From positions 1-57,135 of the forward strand of contig JAHEDZ010000019.1 of NCBI GenBank assembly GCA_024640955.1: a DNA stretch of 57,135 bases, written 5' to 3'. The translations under genes and the position numbers were made by a program. Shown here piece by piece: positions 33,968-42,900 of this stretch. Below the pieces are notes generated by a model. It was not told the origin of the DNA and did not search any database. It saw only the letters and a program-made list of their open reading frames with translations. The first letter of the stretch is position 1. Each line of letters opens with the position of its first letter. Origin of the DNA: Oceanospirillaceae bacterium (GTDB lineage: Bacteria; Pseudomonadota; Gammaproteobacteria; Pseudomonadales; Balneatricaceae).

Positions 33968-34705
33968 ATGAGCGACGTAGGCCTTTCACCGAGCCAACAG
34001 AAAGAGCGTGTCCGAATCGATTTAGCAGCAATGTTCAGGTTAACTGCGCATTTCGGCTGGGACGATACCATTTGGAACCACATCACGGCCCGAGTCCCGG
34101 GTAGCGATCACAATTTTTACATGCACCGCTTCGGTCTGGCCTATGACGAGGTGTGCGCATCCAACCTGATAATGGTTGATGAGCATGGCAATGTGCTTGA
34201 AGGCCCGGAAGACGTAAATACCGCCGGGTTTATAATCCACAGCGCCATACATCTGAACCACCCCAAAGCAAAATTTGTGTTTCACGCACACCCTGCTTCA
34301 GCGATAGCTGCGACCGCCTTCAAAGAGCTTCCATTTCTCGTGCAAGACTCTTCCATGCTTTACGGCAAAGTGGGCTACCACGAGTGGGAAGGGCTCTCCG
34401 TAGATCCTGATGAGCGACACCGAATTGCTGAGAATATGGGTAGCAACACCTGCTTGGTAATGCGAAATCACGGTTTCCTGACAGTGGGCGAAACCGCTGG
34501 GGAGTGTTTCATGAACATGTACTACCTTGTTCGACTCTGTGAAGTCGCGCTGTCGGCCAAGGCATCGACTCTAGAGATTGACCCCGGCCCAGAACACCTT
34601 TGGGCACTCGCGTCAAAACAGTATGAGTCCTTCTCTCCTGGCTTGTATGAATGGCCTGCACTTTTGCGCAAGTGCGACCGCCTAGACCCGTCCTACAAAT
34701 TCTAA
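33968..34705 (+). CDS. Class II aldolase/adducin family protein
   Basis: 245 residues of the zinc aldolase/adducin-head fold. Zinc histidines are visible in VFHAHPASAIAATAF (~residue 100) and VMRNHGFLTVG (~residue 170). AAGAGG precedes ATG 33968; an ATG at 33941 would add nine residues without a ribosome site. Members cleave or make sugar phosphates, act as decarboxylases of hydroxy acids, or have no aldolase role. It is the first enzyme of the plus-strand run and 18 bp ahead of the oxygenase gene. Its substrate is probably a hydroxylated acid made upstream; this is inference. Confidence 0.85.
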   Translation: MSDVGLSPSQQKERVRIDLAAMFRLTAHFGWDDTIWNHITARVPGSDHNFYMHRFGLAYDEVCASNLIMVDEHGNVLEGPEDVNTAGFIIHSAIHLNHPKAKFVFHAHPASAIAATAFKELPFLVQDSSMLYGKVGYHEWEGLSVDPDERHRIAENMGSNTCLVMRNHGFLTVGETAGECFMNMYYLVRLCEVALSAKASTLEIDPGPEHLWALASKQYESFSPGLYEWPALLRKCDRLDPSYKF

Positions 34706-34723
34706 AGCACCGAGTACGCCGAC

Positions 34724-35635
34724 ATGTCTGAATTAGTTAACCTTGATTCTTATCGGGACCCCATTTTACCAACTGCTTTTAGCGCTTCAGAAATTCGCAT
34801 AGAGGATTTTATAGATCTCGATGAATTTCCGATCCATGACCTCACAAGCGCTAAGCGCCAAGAGTTGGTTAATCAGTGCAGGCGGGAGCTTGAGGAGCAC
34901 GGGTGTAGCCATGTTCCGGGATTTATTAAGGCATCCGCCATTCAGTCAATGTTGGAAGAAGCTAACCGATTGATGGAGGATGCGCGCCCCGCGGATGATT
35001 TCGTCAACCCATACTTAACGACAGACGAACCTAGCCTTCCAGAGGATCACCCCAAACGTTTCTTCGAGAACAGAACGAGCGCCTTCATAAACTCGGATTT
35101 GCTGGAGCCTCAATCGCTGCTCCGTAAAATCTATGATTGTGATGTTATGGTGCACTTTGTCGCCGATTGTCTCAATCAAGGTCCGGTCTATCGCTGGGCA
35201 GATCCACTGGGTCGTTGCCCGTACAGCGTTATGCGCACAGGCGACTATTTCCCGTGGCACTACGACGGTAACGAGTTCACTGTCAGCGTCCTGGTCCAGG
35301 CAGCCGAAGCCGGTGGGGATTTCGAGTATGTGCCTAACCTTCGCACGCCTGATACAGAGAACTTTGATGAGGTGCAAAAGGTGTTGCAGGGTGATCGCGA
35401 GCGCGTAAGAGTCTTGCAGCTTAAAGAGGGGGATCTACAGCTATTTAAAGGTCGCTACTCCATGCATAGAGTGACTCCCACTAAAGGCGCAACCACTCGG
35501 ATCATCGCGCTACCCACCTATGTTACTAACCCTTACTTGGTAAACAGGCCGCACCACGCTAAAGCCTTCTATGGTCGAGCCGAGCCGATTCATCATGAGA
35601 GAGAGATGAGTCGAGTCGATAACTTAACGGACTGA
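34724..35635 (+). CDS. Fe(II)/2-oxoglutarate-dependent oxygenase, HalD/BesD-like hydroxylase
   Basis: 303 residues. Iron ligands are His179-x-Asp181 (FPWHYDGNEFTV) and His248 (RYSMHRVTP). Arg259 (TTRIIAL) is the probable 2-oxoglutarate clamp, 11 residues after the distal His. The segments GGDFEYVPNLRTPDTENFDE and LKEGDLQLFKGR are what I associate with the family of free-amino-acid halogenases HalD/BesD and their hydroxylase relatives. Halogenases have Gly in place of the Asp; here Asp is present, so hydroxylation is expected. The substrate could be an amino acid or a betaine. It lies between the aldolase (18 bp) and the dehydrogenase (10 bp) in a tight operon. Confidence 0.75.
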   Translation: MSELVNLDSYRDPILPTAFSASEIRIEDFIDLDEFPIHDLTSAKRQELVNQCRRELEEHGCSHVPGFIKASAIQSMLEEANRLMEDARPADDFVNPYLTTDEPSLPEDHPKRFFENRTSAFINSDLLEPQSLLRKIYDCDVMVHFVADCLNQGPVYRWADPLGRCPYSVMRTGDYFPWHYDGNEFTVSVLVQAAEAGGDFEYVPNLRTPDTENFDEVQKVLQGDRERVRVLQLKEGDLQLFKGRYSMHRVTPTKGATTRIIALPTYVTNPYLVNRPHHAKAFYGRAEPIHHEREMSRVDNLTD

Positions 35636-35645
35636 GGACGTTGAC

Positions 35646-36587
35646 ATGAAAATAGGATTTATCGGCCTTGGGAACATGGGATCAGGCATGGCTGCTAACC
35701 TGCTCGCTTATTGTCAGTGCGAGGGGCACCAACTCTCGGTTTTAGACATTAACGAGACGGCTGTAGCGTTATTTGAGTCAAAGGGCGCTATGCGCGCCCA
35801 TTCTGTCAGTGAACTCATTGCTAATAGCGATGTGCTCTTTACTTCCTTACCCAGTGCCAAAGAGATCAACGCCTTGGCATTGGGTGATAGCGGAATACTA
35901 AAAAATCTCCAACCCGGCTCCGTCTGGTTTGAGACCAGCACGAACGAGGTTAGCGCTTGGGCGTCACTTCGGGATCAAGCGCCCGAAGGTATCAATCTCA
36001 TTGACGCACCGGTCACCGGTGGTGCGGAGGGTGCCGCTGCGGGTACGCTCACAATGCTTTTAGGAGGTGATAAGTCTGTTATTGAACAATACCAACCTTT
36101 GCTGAATAGTTTTACTAAGCGAGCTGTTCATATGGGGCCCTCTTGCGCCGGCTATACAGCCAAATTAGCCCAGTTACACCTGAACTATTTGGTTGCGCAA
36201 GGTATTGGTGAGGCGCTGATGCTCGGTGCCAAAGCTAAGCTAGATCTGAATACGCTCTACGAAGTACTGAACAGCAGCTGTGCAAGTAGCTATGTCGTGG
36301 AGAACTACATTCCTAAAGTGCTAGACGGTACCTACGATGAGTCGTTCAAACTAGGGCTAGCTGAAAAAGATATGCGTTTGATCAACCAGCTTGGCGAACA
36401 TCTTGAGGTCGAATTAACGCTAGGCTCAGTGGTATACGACTCGTATCAAAAGGCTACTCAAAGCTACGGTTTTGACGCCCCGCACCTCAGCATAATCAGG
36501 CTGATTGAGGAGCAGTCGATGACGCAACTTCGTAATTTCGTCATTGAAAATCCCCGAACAGATGTCGAATCGGCTTTAGAAATGTAG
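35646..36587 (+). CDS. NAD(P)-dependent beta-hydroxyacid dehydrogenase, HIBADH family
   Basis: 313 residues. Rossmann start KIGFIGLGNMGSGMAANLLA, substrate motif LIDAPVTGGAEGAAAGTLTM and the catalytic Lys in GYTAKLAQLHLNYLVAQG. The pair of Asn usually found three residues after that Lys is replaced by Gln-Leu, which suggests an unusual substrate. Family members oxidise 3-hydroxyisobutyrate, tartronate semialdehyde, 6-phosphogluconate-like acids or 4-hydroxybutyrate. In the operon it follows the hydroxylase by 10 bp and precedes the DddP-like gene by 68 bp. It may oxidise a beta-hydroxy acid arising from hydroxylation or from cleavage of the substrate. Confidence 0.85.
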   Translation: MKIGFIGLGNMGSGMAANLLAYCQCEGHQLSVLDINETAVALFESKGAMRAHSVSELIANSDVLFTSLPSAKEINALALGDSGILKNLQPGSVWFETSTNEVSAWASLRDQAPEGINLIDAPVTGGAEGAAAGTLTMLLGGDKSVIEQYQPLLNSFTKRAVHMGPSCAGYTAKLAQLHLNYLVAQGIGEALMLGAKAKLDLNTLYEVLNSSCASSYVVENYIPKVLDGTYDESFKLGLAEKDMRLINQLGEHLEVELTLGSVVYDSYQKATQSYGFDAPHLSIIRLIEEQSMTQLRNFVIENPRTDVESALEM

Positions 36588-36655
36588 CAGTTACAACACC
36601 AGCTACTCTTGGCTCCCGATGCTCGTATGAATGTTGCTTTTATGGAAAGTACACC

Positions 36656-37879
36656 ATGACTAGAGCCCTTGTGAATACTGTCCTTTTGGACAAAGACATA
36701 TCATTCTCGATGAACTCAGATCAGGTCGCACGGCTGAATAGCTACCGTATAGGTCGCATTCGCAACATCATGCGTGATCGCGGCGTGGACTTATGCGTCA
36801 TCAACAATCCAGTCAGCTTACGCTACGCCATCGACTTCGATGAGTATCAGCTGTTTCAGGCGCACATTCCAACCGTTTATCTTCTGCTACCGGTCGAAGG
36901 CCCTGTTCGAATGTATGGCGCCTCGCGACGCGATTACCTCAGTGTTCAAGAGTACGATCGACCGCACTTCATCAGCGTATTCGACGGCGGGCTGGACCTG
37001 AATACGGCGGCAAAAACCTTCATTCAAGATATAGCAGGCTTTCGCAAGCAACTGGGTTTAACAGGCAAAGTCGCTTTTGAGCGCTTCAGCCCCTTTGTGA
37101 CTAAAAGAGCTGTAGAAGCTGGCTGGGTAGTAGAGGATGCCGAAACCATTGTTGAGCAGGCTAGAACAATAAAATCTGCAGAAGAACTCTTGTGCATGCG
37201 GCATTCAATTGCTGTTGCGCAAGCGGGAATAGCCGCCATGCAACGGGCTATGAAACCGGGCATAACCGAGAATCAACTCCTGTCGATATTGCACCAGGTC
37301 AATATCGCTCATGGCGGAGGTTGGATTGATGGTCGAATGCTAGCCTCAGGGGCAAGAACTAATCCCTGGCTTCAAGAGGCATCCAGCAAGCCCATCGGGC
37401 TGAATGAGCTAGTGGGCTTTGACACTGACCTGATCGGACCCTATGGATATCTTGCTGATATCAGCCGTACCTGGCTATGTGGAGACCAGCCAAATTCACA
37501 ACAGCGTGCTGCCTATCAACACGCCTACGACGAAGTCAGCCACAATATGTCGCTAATCCGACCTGGGGTCAGCTTTCAAGAACTGGCCGCTAAAGCTTTT
37601 AAACGTAACGAAAAATATATCGCCAATCGGTACGTGTGCAGTTTTCACGGAGCCGGCCTCTGCGATGAGTACCCGAAGATTTACTACGACGGCGATTGGC
37701 CGCTTGATCGTTACGATGGAGTCATTGAAGAGAACATGGTGCTTTGCGTCGAGAGTTTCTCTGGTGCAACCGATGAAAAAGAGGGGGTAAAGATCGAGAA
37801 TCAGGTACTGGTGACTGCCAACGGTTACGAACTGCTCTCTGACTACAGTTACGATGAGCGGCTCCTTGACAGCCTCTAA
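36656..37879 (+). CDS. dddP: DddP-like M24-fold metalloenzyme (candidate DMSP lyase)
   Basis: 407 residues of creatinase/M24 fold. An N-terminal domain to ~165 is followed by the pita-bread domain. Metal-ligand positions are Asp256, Asp258, Asp268, His331, Glu366 and Glu381 (FDTDLIGPYGYLADIS, SFHGAGLCDEYP, CVESFSG, KIENQVL). The spacing agrees, except for one residue between Asp268 and His331, with the six ligands I recall for DddP (Asp295, Asp297, Asp307, His371, Glu406, Glu421). The extra first Asp distinguishes DddP from ordinary M24 peptidases. DddP cleaves DMSP to DMS and acrylate. The operon context with oxygenase and aldolase is not usual for DddP, so a related substrate remains possible. 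Confidence 0.7.
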   Translation: MTRALVNTVLLDKDISFSMNSDQVARLNSYRIGRIRNIMRDRGVDLCVINNPVSLRYAIDFDEYQLFQAHIPTVYLLLPVEGPVRMYGASRRDYLSVQEYDRPHFISVFDGGLDLNTAAKTFIQDIAGFRKQLGLTGKVAFERFSPFVTKRAVEAGWVVEDAETIVEQARTIKSAEELLCMRHSIAVAQAGIAAMQRAMKPGITENQLLSILHQVNIAHGGGWIDGRMLASGARTNPWLQEASSKPIGLNELVGFDTDLIGPYGYLADISRTWLCGDQPNSQQRAAYQHAYDEVSHNMSLIRPGVSFQELAAKAFKRNEKYIANRYVCSFHGAGLCDEYPKIYYDGDWPLDRYDGVIEENMVLCVESFSGATDEKEGVKIENQVLVTANGYELLSDYSYDERLLDSL

Positions 37880-37982
37880 GCTGAAATTCGATTTGGGGAA
37901 TAACTATCCCCGTTATCGGAACACTCACGTATGCCAAAGTTGCTCCAAGGGGGAGACTGCTATCGGCACTTAACGGGCATTT

Positions 37983-38065
37983 AATCGCCTCGTTCGGCTT
38001 CGCCTCACAAGCCTCCCACAGCATTCTGTAGGAGGGTTATTCGGCGCAGCCGGATGACGCGATAA
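37983..38065. repeat. Pair of head-to-head REP-like elements
   Basis: Copy A on the minus strand (38020 to 37983) begins TGTGGGAGGCTTGTGAGGCG, and copy B on the plus strand (38027-38065) begins TGTAGGAGGGTTATTCGGCG. Both continue with an AGCCGNANGANGCGAT pattern. Their facing arrangement over 83 bp is that of a BIME-like REP pair between two convergent genes, where it could also serve as a bidirectional transcription block. A related single copy is at 5408-5432. Confidence 0.6.
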
Positions 38066-38162
38066 GGCTGTGTTGGGTCGATTTTGCCCGTTACTCGCAC
38101 TTCAAGCTCTGACTCTAGGCCACCGCAGTCAGGTTGGGAGATGAACGTTTTATACCGAGCAA

Positions 38163-38429
38163 TTACCGCAGCTGGCTATCTTTGCTGCCGCGACGGTTGA
38201 CACCTGCGGCGCTACCCTGGTTCTGTTCTAGGGCTGACTGGCAAGTGATACAGAGACGAACACCGAGAATAGCTCGGCGTCGCGCTTCCGGAATTGAGTT
38301 ACCGCACTCTTCGCAAAAGTCGAAACTCTCGCCAGAGGGTAGTCGGCTCTTTGCCAGACGCACGGCATCGTCGATGCTGGCATCTATTTGTTCTTGAACC
38401 GCGCCATCTTGCGCCCAGCCACTTGCCAT
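38163..38429 (-). CDS. ybiI: DksA/TraR-type C4 zinc-finger protein, YbiI-like
   Basis: 88 residues, the same length as Escherichia coli YbiI and with its features: a leading MASGWAQDGAVQEQIDASI, the zinc finger Cys-x2-Cys-x17-Cys-x2-Cys from CEECGNSIPEA to LCITC, and the C-terminal NRRGSKDSQLR. Its ATG overlaps the purU stop as TAATG, so translation is coupled. YbiI-type proteins resemble the finger of DksA but lack the long coiled coil, and their role is not settled. Coupling to purU in a C1 operon is noteworthy. Confidence 0.88.
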   Translation of the reverse strand: MASGWAQDGAVQEQIDASIDDAVRLAKSRLPSGESFDFCEECGNSIPEARRRAILGVRLCITCQSALEQNQGSAAGVNRRGSKDSQLR

Positions 38430-39292
38430 TAATTACTAAAAACGACCGTGCGTTTACCATGCAGGAAAACGCGTTTCTGAATGTGGTAACGCACTGCATT
38501 GAACAGGGTAACACGCTCGATATCCTGCCCTTTGGCTACCAAATCCTCTGGGTAGTGTGCGTGGTCTACAGTCTGAATACCCTGAGTGATAATTGGGCCT
38601 TCATCCAGATCGTTATTCACATAGTGAGCGGTAGCACCCACCATCTTCACCCCTTTCTCCCATGCCTGATGATAAGGACGAGCGCCTTTAAAACCTGGCA
38701 ATAGCGAATGGTGTATGTTGATCGCTTTTCCATCCAGATACTGGCACATATCAGGTGAGAGCACTTGCATGTAACGCGCCAGCACGACCAGATCGATCTC
38801 GTAATCCTCCAGCAGGCGAATGATCTCCGCCTCCTGCTGCGGTTTGGTATCAGCCGTGATCGGCAGGTGGTAGTAAGGGATACCATGCCACTGCGCCAAA
38901 TGCTCCAGATCGGGGTGATTGGAGATAATCACAGGCACTTCTATACCCAGTTGGCCCGTGCGGTAACGGTAGAGAAGATCGTTGAGGCAGTGATCAAATT
39001 TAGAGACCAGAATAGCCACACGAGGTTTGTGATCTGGACGGGTCAACTCCCACTCCATCTCAAACTCGCTGGCACGGGCAGAGAACTGCTCACTGAACTG
39101 CTCAAAATTACACTCGCCACTTTGTGGACGAAACTCAACACGAATGAAGAATCGGCCGATAACCGTATCATCAAAAGAGTGGATCTCATCAACGTAGTAG
39201 CCATTTTCTGCCATGAAGCGGGTGACCACATCAACGGTACCAAGCACGCTTGGACAGCTGGCAGTAAATATCCAGGAATCTGGTTTTTTCAT
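38429..39292 (-). CDS. purU: Formyltetrahydrofolate deformylase PurU, copy 2
   Basis: 287 residues with the same two-domain build as copy 1: an ACT-like segment (IHSFDDTVIGRFFIRVEF) and the hydrolase domain with ISNHPDLEHLAQWHGIPYY, NIHHSLLPGFKGARPYHQA and GATAHYVNNDLDEGPIITQ. It releases formate from 10-formyl-THF. It follows soxG by 54 bp in the glyA-soxBDAG operon, where sarcosine oxidase with folate makes 5,10-methylene-THF, so it disposes of that C1 excess. No MetF or FolD lies in this operon, and FolD at 10.7 kb would be shared. It differs from copy 1 at many positions and is shorter at the N-terminus. Confidence 0.95.
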   Translation of the reverse strand: MKKPDSWIFTASCPSVLGTVDVVTRFMAENGYYVDEIHSFDDTVIGRFFIRVEFRPQSGECNFEQFSEQFSARASEFEMEWELTRPDHKPRVAILVSKFDHCLNDLLYRYRTGQLGIEVPVIISNHPDLEHLAQWHGIPYYHLPITADTKPQQEAEIIRLLEDYEIDLVVLARYMQVLSPDMCQYLDGKAINIHHSLLPGFKGARPYHQAWEKGVKMVGATAHYVNNDLDEGPIITQGIQTVDHAHYPEDLVAKGQDIERVTLFNAVRYHIQKRVFLHGKRTVVFSN

Positions 39293-39311
39293 AGGAATCT
39301 CGGGAAATAGC

Positions 39312-39336
39312 GGTGCACCCGGCTAGCGGGTGCACC
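39312..39336. other. Perfect hairpin between soxG and purU
   Basis: GGTGCACCC (39312-39320) and GGGTGCACC (39328-39336) form a perfect 9-bp stem with a 7-nt loop in the 54-bp gap between soxG and purU. There is no U-tract on the minus strand after it. It is therefore more likely an RNA processing or stability element, or a partial attenuator lowering purU expression, than a full terminator. Confidence 0.55.
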
Positions 39337-39346
39337 CTTTAGAACA

Positions 39347-39994
39347 CTAGGCTTCTACAACAAGCCCAAACTCTGCACTGGCACTCTGAATCCAGAGCCA
39401 GAGGTAATCAGCAAAGCTGCGACGCACTAACAACTCAAACTCGTTAGCACCGGTGCGGCGAATCACAGCGCCTGATTTAGCGAATACAGTAGAGACTACC
39501 TTGCCAACCGGGAATTCCGAGTCGTGCAGATCCACCGGCGTGGATTTTTTCAGCATATCTACAACATTTTCGCCGCTAACCTGATAGATCGTCAGACCAC
39601 CGCTACCGTTAACCAGTGAGTAGTGTCCGCTCATCTCTGCACGAAAACGTGTCTCAAGATCAAATGACTGGTCATTAGGTACTGTAATCAACCACTCATC
39701 AGGTGCAATCCAGCGCACGATAGTGCCACCAGACTCAACGCTGCTAAGCGGTGTGAGCGGTAGCTCAACACCCAGCACGCGTGCAGCGGCGCCTATAAGC
39801 TCTGCGTTATTTGGATCGCAACGCAGAGTCAAATGGCCCATCAGGCCCACTTCGCGGAAGTGAACCCCACCAATCTTATTACCTTTGTGTGCAACTGTAG
39901 CCAGATCAGCGTGATGTAGCGGAGACTCGGCGCGCACGCCGGCCGCAGCATCCGGCACCTGGTTCATGATTGCTACGCTATTAGTGTCAGACAT
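39347..39994 (-). CDS. soxG: Sarcosine oxidase gamma subunit
   Basis: 215 residues. GcvT-like fold with SPLHHADLATVAHKGNKIGG near the N-terminus, RWIAPDEWLITVPN, NGSGGLTIYQVSGENVVDML and VRRSFADYLWLW at the C-terminus. It is the smallest folate-fold subunit of the heterotetrameric enzyme. Overlaps the end of soxA by 8 bp, so translation is coupled. Length and order (soxB, soxD, soxA, soxG) are the classical ones. Confidence 0.92.
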   Translation of the reverse strand: MSDTNSVAIMNQVPDAAAGVRAESPLHHADLATVAHKGNKIGGVHFREVGLMGHLTLRCDPNNAELIGAAARVLGVELPLTPLSSVESGGTIVRWIAPDEWLITVPNDQSFDLETRFRAEMSGHYSLVNGSGGLTIYQVSGENVVDMLKKSTPVDLHDSEFPVGKVVSTVFAKSGAVIRRTGANEFELLVRRSFADYLWLWIQSASAEFGLVVEA

Positions 39995-42900
39995 TTTGAC
40001 GCTCCCCTTTAGGATCCAGGAAGATCGGACTACAAATTTCAGCTTCTACTACGCGGCCATCAGCCAGTGGGTAGTAGACCTTCTCACCCATGCGATCTAG
40101 ACCGCCTTTAACCAGACCCATCGCAATGCTGTGGCCCAAATTGGCACTCCAGTAGCTCGATGTGATGTGACCAACCATCGGCATCGGGATTGGCGCTTTA
40201 GGATCAAACACACCCTGCGCACCTTCTGGCAACACGATTGTTGGGTCAGTGGTCTTCAAGCCGACCAGCTGTTTACGGTTTTCGCGTACACAGTCCTCGC
40301 GCGCCATACCGCGCTTACCGATAAAGCTAAACGGTTTCTGCTGCGATACCGCCCATCCCATACCGAGGTCGTAAGGGTGAACAGAGCCATCAGTATCCTG
40401 ACCGGCAATGATAAAGCCCTTCTCAGCACGCAGAATGTGCATGGTCTCTGTACCATAAGGCGTCAGGTTGTACTTAGCACCGTGCTCGAACAGTTTTTCC
40501 CAAACCTGCAGACCGAAGTTAGCCTGAACGTTGATCTCGAACGAGAGTTCACCGGTGAAAGAGATACGGAAGACGCGTGCAGGCACACCTGCAACCTTCA
40601 TCTCACGCCAGTCCATAAAACCGAGGTTCTCTTTCGAGACATCATAATCAGTCAGCTCCTGCAGCAGCTTACGTGCATTCGGGCCCGAGATTGTCATCGT
40701 AGACCAGTGATCGGTCACAGTGTTGAAGTAGACCTCTAGATCTGGCCATTCAGTCTGATGGTAGAGTTCCAGCCACTCGTAAACACGCGCTGCACCACCA
40801 GAGGTCGTGGTCATGACGAAGTGGTTCTCACCCAGACAAGAGGTGACACCGTCATCAAATACCATGCCGTCTTCGCCGCACATCAAACCGTAGCGGCACT
40901 TCCCAACGGCCAGTTTAGCCCAGGCATTAGTGTAGACGCGGCCGAGGAACTCACGCGCATCCTTACCCTGAATATCAATCTTACCGAGGGTAGATGCATC
41001 CAGAATACCGATAGACTCGCGAGTCGCTTTACATTCGCGATCCAAAGACTGCTGCATAGTTTCGCCAGCTTTGGGGAAGTACCAAGGGCGTTTCCACTGA
41101 CCAACATCCTCAAACAGAGCACCGTTCTCGACGTGCCATTTGTGCATAGCGGTGTAACGCTTTGGATCGAACAGCTCACCACGATCGCGGCCAACCATCG
41201 CACCAAAAGTTACCGGTGTGTAGTTGGGACGGAAGATCGTAGTTCCTGTTTCAGGGATAGTGCGACCCGTCGCTTTCGCTGCGATGGCCATACCAGCGAT
41301 GTTACCCAGCTTACCCTGGTCAGTACCGAAGCCGAGCGCGGTGTAGCGCTTCACGTGCTCAATTGACTCGAAGCCTTCGCGACAGGCTAGCTCGATACCG
41401 GCAGCCGTAACGTCGTTCTGGTAATCAACAAACTGTTTCGGCGCTTCCGAAGTCTTCTTCAGGTGAGGGATCTGGAACAGTGTCATTGGCGGATGTACAA
41501 CAACCTCTTCGGTCGCTGGTAGTTCAATCTCTGCCTGCCCAAGGCCAAGTTCGGCCAGAGCTTTACGACCCGCTTCAGCACCCTGAGCCAGCGCACCCGC
41601 TGTTGTAAAGTCACCCGCAATAGCCCCAGCAACCAGACGTTTCTCAACCGTTGGACCCGGCAAGAAACCGACAACTTTATCATCCCATACAGGACGGCTG
41701 CCTGTGTGGCCTGCCAGGTGAATCACCGGGCTCCAGCCACCACTTGTTGCGACAGTATCTGCACTCAGCTTGGTGACAGATCCCTGTACAGCAGTACCCT
41801 CAGCATTGAGCGTAGCGATGCTAACGCCGGTAACGCGCTTGCTCCCTGCAACATCGATAACACCCGAGCCTTTGATAAGGTTTATACCGCGCTTGCTTGC
41901 CTCAGCAACCTGAGCACCCTGCGGATTCTGGCGGGTATCAACAATTGCCACAACTTTGCGGCCGGCATCTTGCCAGTCGAACGCTGCCTGATAACCGCCG
42001 TCGTTGGTCGTCATCACAACTAACTCGTTACCTGGCACCACACCGTAACGGTTGATGTAGGTAGAGACTGCACTGGCAATCATACAACCCGGCACATCGT
42101 TGTTACCGTAAACCAGCGGACGCTCATGTGCGCCGGTGGCCAGCACGACCCATTTTGCACGCACACGGTGCAGCGTCTGACGCGCCTGACCAGCCGGGGC
42201 TTTGTCAGAGATATGGTCCGTGTTGCGCTGATGTATCGTGAGGAAGTTGTGATCGTGGTAACCGTTAACTGTCGAGCGCGGCAGTAGCATCACTTCTTTC
42301 ATGCCAGCCAGTTCAGCTGTCACTTTTTCAACCCACTGGCTCGCTTCGGCACCGTCCAGTGTCTCACGGCTGCTAAGCAGACTTCCGCCAAACTCTGACT
42401 GCTCATCAGCCAGAATCACTCGTGCGCCAGCACGGCCAGCAGTCAGTGCCGCCGTCAGACCTGCAGGGCCAGCGCCAACCACCAGCACATCACAGTGCTG
42501 GTTAATTTTCTCGTAGCTGTCAGGGTCGTTCTCCAGAGATGAACGGCCAAGACCCGCTGCTTTGCGGATAAATTTTTCATAGGTCTCCCACATAGATTGT
42601 GGGTACATGAAGGTCTTGTAGTAGAAGCCTGGAGGCATCATCTTGCCACCCACTTTACCCACAACACCCATCAAATCGTTATCAACGCTTGGCCAACCAT
42701 TTGTAGCACCTGATACCAATCCGTCGAACAACTCCTGTTGAGTTGCGCGCACGTTCGGCACCTGAGTCGCTTCAGTCGCGCCTAGCTGCATCACGGCATT
42801 TGGCTCTTCCGCACCTGCAGCAACGATGCCGCGAGGACGGCTGTATTTGAAACTACGGCCTATAACATCAATACCGTTTGCCAGCATTGCTGACGCCAGG

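Noticed and set aside
34724-35635. Halogenase
   Set aside because: The iron motif is His-x-Asp; halogenases of this family have Gly or Ala in place of Asp to leave room for chloride.
36656-37879. Creatinase, ectoine hydrolase (DoeA) or Xaa-Pro peptidase
   Set aside because: Creatinase lacks the Asp ligands seen here. The double Asp (D-T-D) and the G-L-C-D-E-Y-P segment fit DddP better than DoeA or prolidase, and no other ectoine genes are present.
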